Assembly: GCF_030540775.2 (NCBI RefSeq)
Contig: NZ_CP141266.1
Coordinates: 2,653,001-2,717,000, forward strand
Source: Flavivirga abyssicola
GTDB taxonomy: Bacteria; Bacteroidota; Bacteroidia; Flavobacteriales; Flavobacteriaceae
Reading direction: 5' to 3'
DNA: 64,000 bases
The translations under genes were made by a program, and so were the position numbers. The notes under the pieces were generated by a model that saw only the letters and a program-made list of their open reading frames with translations, was not told where the DNA came from and did not search any database. Each line of letters opens with the position of its first letter. The first letter of the stretch is position 1. Shown here piece after piece: positions 58,846 through 64,000 of this stretch.

Positions 58846-59799
58846 ATGAGAAATTTTTTGCTCCTTTTTTTACTTCCTATAATGGCTTTCAGTCAGTCAA
58901 ACCTTGACGGGATAGAAGCGCTTTTTCAAAAAAAACAATTTAAAAAAGCCCAACAAAAGATCAGTGATTATTTGAAAACACATCCTAATAACTTGCAAGC
59001 CATTGAATTATTGGGAGATGCTTATGGGCATCAAAAAAAATGGGATGCTGCTATTTTACAATACGAAAAGTTAGTGAAAAATGAAGAGAATGAAGCTAAC
59101 TATCATTATAAATATGGGGGGGCATTGGGTATGAAAGCTATGTCTATTAGTAAATTAAAAGCCTTGGGGATTATAGGAGATATAAAAGAAGCATTTTTGA
59201 AAGCGGCTGAGTTGGATAAAAATCATATTGATACTCGTTGGGCCTTGGTAGAACTATATATGCAATTGCCAGGCATTCTAGGTGGTAGTAAAAGTAAATC
59301 ATTACTATATGCTGGAGAATTAGAAGCGCTGTCTAAGGTGGACGGTTATTTGGCAAAAGGTTATGTTTATGAGTATGATGACGAGCCGGAATTAGCTGAA
59401 AAGTATTATAAAATGGCGATAAAAGAAGGCGGTTCTGTAACTTGTTATAATAAATTGACCACTTTATACGAAAATGAAGAGGTACCAGAAAAAGCTATCG
59501 AAAACATAGAAGCAGCTCATAAAAAACATCAACGGAATGCGATGCATTATCAAATTGGTAAAGTTGCTGCAGAGTACAATATAGAGTTGCAAAAAGGAGA
59601 GCGCTGTTTAAAGACCTATTTAGATAATTATTCTGCTGAAGATGGGGTGCCTAAAGCTTGGGCGAATTATCGTTTGGCACAAATTCATATGCACAAAAAA
59701 AACAAACAAGAGGCTTTAAAATATATAGAATTGGCTATTGCTGAACTTCCTAAGATTAAGCCGTTTAAAGAAGAAAAGGAGAAGATTCTTAGTTTGTGA
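58846..59799 (+). CDS. Exported TPR-repeat protein
   Basis: Periplasmic protein of 317 residues. The signal peptide ends at MAFSQ (about 17). The rest is helical with tetratricopeptide repeats: KKAQQKISDYLKTHPNNLQA, AIELLGDAYGHQKKWDAAIL, AEKYYKMAIKEGGSV and LAQIHMHKKNKQEALKYIEL fit the TPR pattern, from about residue 25 to 310. A protein-interaction scaffold is likely; the partner is unknown. It is divergent from the alpha-2-macroglobulin gene, about 140 nt between starts, which may be co-regulated. The TATTTTTA at about 58818 is a near -7 box. Confidence 0.78.
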   Translation: MRNFLLLFLLPIMAFSQSNLDGIEALFQKKQFKKAQQKISDYLKTHPNNLQAIELLGDAYGHQKKWDAAILQYEKLVKNEENEANYHYKYGGALGMKAMSISKLKALGIIGDIKEAFLKAAELDKNHIDTRWALVELYMQLPGILGGSKSKSLLYAGELEALSKVDGYLAKGYVYEYDDEPELAEKYYKMAIKEGGSVTCYNKLTTLYENEEVPEKAIENIEAAHKKHQRNAMHYQIGKVAAEYNIELQKGERCLKTYLDNYSAEDGVPKAWANYRLAQIHMHKKNKQEALKYIELAIAELPKIKPFKEEKEKILSL

Positions 59800-59874
59800 G
59801 CTAGGGAGATGAAGTACAGAGAATTAAGAATGAAGTATAGAGTCTTCTTTTTGGTTTTTAAGTGTTTAATTTTG

Positions 59875-60084
59875 CTAGAAACTAGAAACTAGAAACTAGA
59901 AACTAGAAACTAGAAACTAGAAACTAGAAACTAGAAACGAATTGGTGCGATTTTTTAGAGTTTGGTTTTGAAAATTTAGTTTTGAACACTGAACACTGAA
60001 CACTGAACACTGATTTTCCCTTTTATTATTAGATTTTGTTTCGTTTAATTTGGAATTTGAAATCTGGAGTTTGATATTTGTTGT
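59875..60084. repeat. Heptamer-phased repeat tract before mpl
   Basis: The 285-nt gap between the TPR gene and mpl contains no gene. It holds nine exact CTAGAAA units (59875-59937), then four exact TGAACAC units plus a partial (59983-60013). From 60011 the phase continues in degenerate 7-mers (for example TAATTTG at 60046, GAATTTG at 60053, GAGTTTG at 60067, ATATTTG at 60074) up to the mpl ATG at 60085. Replication slippage could alter spacing or expression of mpl. Confidence 0.8.
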
Positions 60085-61437
60085 ATGAACGTACATTTTA
60101 TAGCTATAGGTGGTGCTGCTATGCACAATTTAGCCTTAGCATTGCATAATAAAGGCTATCAGGTAACAGGAAGTGACGATACTATTTTCGAGCCTTCAAA
60201 ATCACGATTACATGCTAAAGGGTTATTACCCGAAATTTTTGGGTGGTATCCAGAAAAAATCACATCAGATTTAGATGCGATTGTTTTAGGGATGCATGCT
60301 AAAGCGGATAATCCAGAATTGTTAAAAGCTCAGGATCTGGGGTTGAAAATTTATAGTTACCCTGAGTTTTTGTACGAGCAATCTAAACATAAAACTCGTG
60401 TTGTTATTGGCGGAAGTCATGGGAAAACGACCATAACTTCTATGATTTTACATGTTATGCATTATCATGATAGAGATGTTGATTATATGGTTGGTGCACA
60501 GTTAGAAGGTTTTGATGTGATGGTGAAACTCACCGATGAAAATGACTTTATCGTATTAGAAGGTGATGAGTATTTAAGTTCTCCTATAGACAGGCGTCCT
60601 AAATTTCACTTATATAAACCTAATATTGCTTTATTAAGTGGTATTGCCTGGGATCATATCAACGTATTTCCTTCCTATGATAATTATATGGAACAGTTTA
60701 GTATTTTTGTAGATTCTATTGTTAGTGGGGGGAGTATTAGCTACAATGAGGAAGACCTTGAGGTAAAACGTGTTGTTGAAGCTTCAACAAATACTATTCG
60801 TAAATTACCATATCAAACACCGGAATATACTGTTGAAAATGGAGAAACCTTATTAGAAACTCCAGAAGGCGATTTGCCTATAGAAGTGTTTGGAAAACAT
60901 AATTTAAATAACCTTGCAGGTGCGAAATGGATTTGTCAGCACATGGGTATTGACGAGGATGATTTTTACGAAGCTATTTCTACCTTTAAAGGTGCGAGCA
61001 AACGTTTAGAGAAAATAGCTGAAAGTAAAACCAGTGTAGCTTATAAAGATTTTGCACACTCACCAAGTAAGGTTGAAGCGACCACCAATGCGGTTAAAGA
61101 ACAATACGAAAATAGAACTTTAGTGGCTTGTTTAGAATTGCATACGTATAGTAGTTTAAATGCTGAGTTTTTAAAAGAGTATAAGGGGGCATTAGATGCG
61201 GCAGATGTTGCTGTGGTATTTTATTCCCCGCATGCTGTGGAAATTAAAAAGTTAGAGGAAGTAACACATGAGCAAATTGCTAATGCTTTTCAGCGTGACG
61301 ATTTAATTATTTATACCAATCCAGAGGATTTTAAAGACTTTTTATTCTCGCAGGACTTTAATAATAAAGCACTTTTATTAATGAGTTCAGGTAATTATGG
61401 GGGACTTGATTTTGATGCTATAAAAAATCAATTCTAG
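60085..61437 (+). CDS. mpl: UDP-N-acetylmuramate:L-alanyl-gamma-D-glutamyl-meso-diaminopimelate ligase
   Basis: Murein-recycling ligase that rejoins the tripeptide to UDP-MurNAc, in the cytoplasm. 450 residues with the Mur ligase three-domain plan: N-terminal MNVHFIAIGGAAMHNLALAL (the UDP-binding GIGG-like motif in the Mpl form), the central ATP site GGSHGKTTITSMI, LEGDEYLSS, and the C-terminal domain with DFAHSPSKVEAT. The FAHSP stretch fits Mpl rather than MurC. No other recycling gene is adjacent. The start sits just at the end of a heptamer repeat tract. Confidence 0.9.
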   Translation: MNVHFIAIGGAAMHNLALALHNKGYQVTGSDDTIFEPSKSRLHAKGLLPEIFGWYPEKITSDLDAIVLGMHAKADNPELLKAQDLGLKIYSYPEFLYEQSKHKTRVVIGGSHGKTTITSMILHVMHYHDRDVDYMVGAQLEGFDVMVKLTDENDFIVLEGDEYLSSPIDRRPKFHLYKPNIALLSGIAWDHINVFPSYDNYMEQFSIFVDSIVSGGSISYNEEDLEVKRVVEASTNTIRKLPYQTPEYTVENGETLLETPEGDLPIEVFGKHNLNNLAGAKWICQHMGIDEDDFYEAISTFKGASKRLEKIAESKTSVAYKDFAHSPSKVEATTNAVKEQYENRTLVACLELHTYSSLNAEFLKEYKGALDAADVAVVFYSPHAVEIKKLEEVTHEQIANAFQRDDLIIYTNPEDFKDFLFSQDFNNKALLLMSSGNYGGLDFDAIKNQF

Positions 61438-61468
61438 CCCCCCGCCATAAACTATAAGGGTTTGCAAG

Positions 61469-64000
61469 TTAATTCTTAATAAAACGCTTTATATATTCGG
61501 TGCCGTTTATATTAATTTTTATTAAATAAACTCCATTTGATAAATTCTTAATAGGAACCTTAACATTGGAATTATTCGTTTGTAATTTTGAAATATCATA
61601 ATCCATTTTCAATTGCCCTTGCATGTTGAAAATACTAATGCTTTTAAAGTTAGCTACTGATAATAAATCACTTTTCAAGGAGATAAATTGACTATTAGTA
61701 GTAGGGTTTGGAAACGCTTTAATTAATTCTCTAGGCTCATCATTTGTAGCATTTTTTGCTACGCTTAATAATGGATTAAAGCCAGAGTAAATACCTTTAG
61801 CCCAAGCACTTCCTTTTAATGCTAACCAGAATACATTTAAATCTTCGGGGTCTGGTTTTAGGTCGGTAATCACATCTGGTTGTCCTAAATTGTTACTAAT
61901 CTTTAGCCAGGTGCTTCCTCCATCAAAGGATACATAAGCACCAGGATTAAATAGTGTTACAGCATTATTACCTTTGTCATTTTGCAAAGCAACATTAACA
62001 GTAATTAAATTTGGATTAAGAGGTGATGTTTCAGTTTGCCAGACGTAAGGCATATCAAAAATCTTAATCCATGTTGCACCAGCATCAGCACTTTTCCAAA
62101 CGCCACCTTCATTAACATTTCTACTGGAAAATCGTCCGCAGGATATATAAATGTCTTCAGTGGTTTTGTCTACAAATACATTGTTAACCGCTTTTATTGC
62201 TGATGGAATAGTGACTTTATTCCAGAATTGTCCACTATTATCAGAAAAATATAAACCGCCAGGAGCTCCATTTCTGGATTCATTTAATGCGGCATACATT
62301 CGCCATGGTTTTTTAGGATTAAGTGTAATTCTACGAACACTCATGTCTGCTGGCATACCATTATTTGAAGTTTGCCATGTAGCACCGCCATCAAAACTTC
62401 TTTTTACACCAAGGTCTTCAGGAAGTGTTGTTATTCTAAACGCAGAATTAACTTCTGCTATAGGGTTGCCCATGGTACAGAAATACATTCTTTCTGGTTT
62501 GCTTGGATTAATAATAAGGTCGTATTGAAAAATATGATCTAAAGACGTATTGGTTCCAGAGTAGTCTCCATCAAAGGCAAAAGTAACATTGCTCCAAGTA
62601 CCTCCGCCATCGGTAGATTTACGTAAATATCCTCTATGGTTTTGACGAAACTGTAATGTGAAAATAGTATTAGGATCGTTGGGATGGACTGCAACAGTTG
62701 ATATAGATTTCGCGCCATCAGGATTTACTTGCCCTTCAATTTGTTCTACAGCTACAGTTAAATTATCTGCTCGAGGAAAACCTGTAGCATCTGTAGTTTG
62801 CCAAAGCCCATGTTCACCACTACACAGAAGTTTACGTCCCGGTACTCCTGTTTCTAATAATAAAAATCGACCTGGTAAATTACTGTCACCACGTCCAATC
62901 CATTTGTGACTTCCGGGTGATGTCTCATCATCATCAACTTGTGTCCAAGTAGCTCCGTTATCTGAAGTTTTCAATGTTTGTTGATCAATGCTTATAAAAA
63001 CCTCTCCTCTTTGGTTGATTTCCATAAAACGATTTCCCGAAAATTCTTCTTTATCCTGTATTTCCTCTTGAAGGTGGGCAAAAGTTGTGTTAACGGTACT
63101 GGGGCTATTTCTAGCAGTCCAATAATTTGTGTCTGCCCCTCTGTCCCAATACTTACCGGTGCGTACGCAAGGGAACCAATTTACCCCGCCGTCTTCAGTT
63201 TTCCAAACATCTCCTGGACCAAATGTAAAATCGTGCTTTACATTATAGGACACATAAATTTCATTTTTATTTGCTGGATTCACTACCAAACGGTTATAAA
63301 CAGCTAATACATTTGTATTTGGGAATTGACTGTAAGTGGTCTTTGCATTATCTTTACTAATGCCAAGCCAATAAGCTATGGCTCTATAATACTTGTCGCC
63401 AACCGTAAAACTATCTACACCATTTGCATTAGTTCCATTGTTTGAGTCTGAAGCAATACGTACACCGAGGTTACCAGTAAGGCTGGTCCATGTCGCTCCA
63501 AAGTCGGTACTTTTATACACCCCACCAGTAGAATTTACAGTATTTCCACTAGGAGTGTAATGTGTTTGTTCTACTAAGTATAAAGTGGTTATGGGATTAC
63601 TAGGATTTGTTTTATCTACATGAACATCCATATCCCTAGGTAGGTTGTGAGGTAATCCATTCCCCGGATTTGCCGTCCAACTAACCCCTTTATTGGTACT
63701 GTTGTATAATCCAAAATTAGTCATAGCTATAATATTATTGGAGTTTGAAGGGTCTACAACAATTACCCCAACAGATAAGTCGTTTGTATGTGCAGGGTCA
63801 ACAACTACAGGTGTCCAATTGGCTCCTTTATCATCCGTTCTATAAATATGGCCATAAGCAATAAAATTATCAATATTACCCTGTGGCGCTGCTTGAGTAC
63901 GATGATATCCTTTAACATTCCAAAAATCTCCTGCACCTATATACCAGTTATTATCATCGCTAGGATCAACAACCATTTCGGAGTGTCTTCCTTCCATAAG
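61469..64000 (-). CDS. BNR/VPS10-type beta-propeller protein with T9SS type A sorting domain (5' partial)
   Basis: The frame runs off the right edge of the window (in-frame Leu upstream of the Met at 63997), so the N-terminus with its signal peptide is missing; about 843 residues are seen. Asp-box (BNR) repeats recur: TDDKGANWTP, STNKGVSWTAN, STDFGATWTSL, TEDGGVNWFP, TSDNGATWTQ, STDGGGTWSNV, SFDGGATWQTS, SADAGATWIKI, SFDGGSTWLKI, typical of sialidase-fold or sortilin/VPS10 propellers. The last ~80 residues (AFPNPTTNSQFISLKS ... IKRFIKN) are a type A sorting domain. Glycosidase activity cannot be judged without the catalytic part; a carbohydrate-binding propeller is equally possible. Confidence 0.87.
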   Translation of the reverse strand, partial: LMEGRHSEMVVDPSDDNNWYIGAGDFWNVKGYHRTQAAPQGNIDNFIAYGHIYRTDDKGANWTPVVVDPAHTNDLSVGVIVVDPSNSNNIIAMTNFGLYNSTNKGVSWTANPGNGLPHNLPRDMDVHVDKTNPSNPITTLYLVEQTHYTPSGNTVNSTGGVYKSTDFGATWTSLTGNLGVRIASDSNNGTNANGVDSFTVGDKYYRAIAYWLGISKDNAKTTYSQFPNTNVLAVYNRLVVNPANKNEIYVSYNVKHDFTFGPGDVWKTEDGGVNWFPCVRTGKYWDRGADTNYWTARNSPSTVNTTFAHLQEEIQDKEEFSGNRFMEINQRGEVFISIDQQTLKTSDNGATWTQVDDDETSPGSHKWIGRGDSNLPGRFLLLETGVPGRKLLCSGEHGLWQTTDATGFPRADNLTVAVEQIEGQVNPDGAKSISTVAVHPNDPNTIFTLQFRQNHRGYLRKSTDGGGTWSNVTFAFDGDYSGTNTSLDHIFQYDLIINPSKPERMYFCTMGNPIAEVNSAFRITTLPEDLGVKRSFDGGATWQTSNNGMPADMSVRRITLNPKKPWRMYAALNESRNGAPGGLYFSDNSGQFWNKVTIPSAIKAVNNVFVDKTTEDIYISCGRFSSRNVNEGGVWKSADAGATWIKIFDMPYVWQTETSPLNPNLITVNVALQNDKGNNAVTLFNPGAYVSFDGGSTWLKISNNLGQPDVITDLKPDPEDLNVFWLALKGSAWAKGIYSGFNPLLSVAKNATNDEPRELIKAFPNPTTNSQFISLKSDLLSVANFKSISIFNMQGQLKMDYDISKLQTNNSNVKVPIKNLSNGVYLIKININGTEYIKRFIKN

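Noticed and set aside
59875-59937. Short tandem repeat as a possible CRISPR array
   Set aside because: Units are 7 bp with no spacers and no cas genes nearby.
62151-62528. Plus-strand open frame of 125 codons inside the BNR protein gene
   Set aside because: Antisense to regular Asp-box repeats; no promoter or recognisable domain.

Overview
The window is AT-rich chromosomal DNA from a member of the Bacteroidota, most likely a marine Flavobacteriaceae species. The signs are type IX secretion (T9SS) genes porU and porV, a gliding-type CHU_C / PorP-SprF / OmpA cassette, several exported proteins with T9SS C-terminal sorting domains, a sulfatase, a PafA-type phosphatase, an HPRT-adenylate kinase fusion, and promoters of the Bacteroidota form TTG-N19-TAnnTTTG. 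I see no rRNA, tRNA, insertion sequence, prophage or CRISPR array. The species call is inference from gene content.

Layout. 1-7.0 kb: end of porU, porV, cdd, pdhA, pdhC (E1-beta is not here). 7.1-8.7 kb: lipoprotein M28 peptidase and an SDR. 8.9-14.6 kb: type B T9SS cargo, PorP/SprF protein and OmpA-family protein in one operon. 14.7-19.6 kb: HAD phosphatase, SprT-like protein, manC, DUF389 protein, beta-propeller lipoprotein. 19.6-25.8 kb: exported sulfatase, MlaE/MlaF transporter, PafA phosphatase, secreted nuclease. 25.9-28.6 kb: surface protein of seven repeats. 28.7-33.0 kb: two glycosyltransferases, a Wzx-like flippase and a FabH-like synthase. 33.1-38.7 kb: gcvP, UbiA-like protein, ECF sigma/anti-sigma pair, TIGR01777 epimerase. 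38.7-40.4 kb: three small membrane proteins under a GbsR-type regulator. 40.5-45.2 kb: AraC/DJ-1 regulator, small cytosolic proteins, M3 oligopeptidase. 45.3-49.4 kb: purE, purK, the divergent HPRT-Adk fusion, obg. 49.6-59.8 kb: small lipoproteins, exported M64 peptidase, DoxX protein, a 2046-residue alpha-2-macroglobulin, TPR protein. 60.1-64 kb: mpl and a truncated BNR-repeat T9SS protein.

How they work together. PorU and PorV are the surface maturation machinery for the T9SS cargo encoded in the same window: type A domains on the sulfatase, the repeat protein, the M64 peptidase and the BNR protein, and a type B domain on the 938-residue protein with its PorP/SprF partner. The purine genes form a divergent cluster. 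The GbsR gene has a 28-bp perfect palindrome over its own -33 box and a near-copy in front of the next gene, giving a self-contained regulated membrane module of unknown function.

Intergenic DNA is rich in structure: a 138-bp and an 82-bp dispersed-type inverted repeat, three palindromic elements inserted in frame in the alpha-2-macroglobulin gene, heptamer arrays before mpl, an 18-bp inverted repeat before the FabH-like gene, and a promoter-terminator pair that may make a small RNA beside purE. Where a -7 box covers a TTG codon I moved the start to the next ATG.
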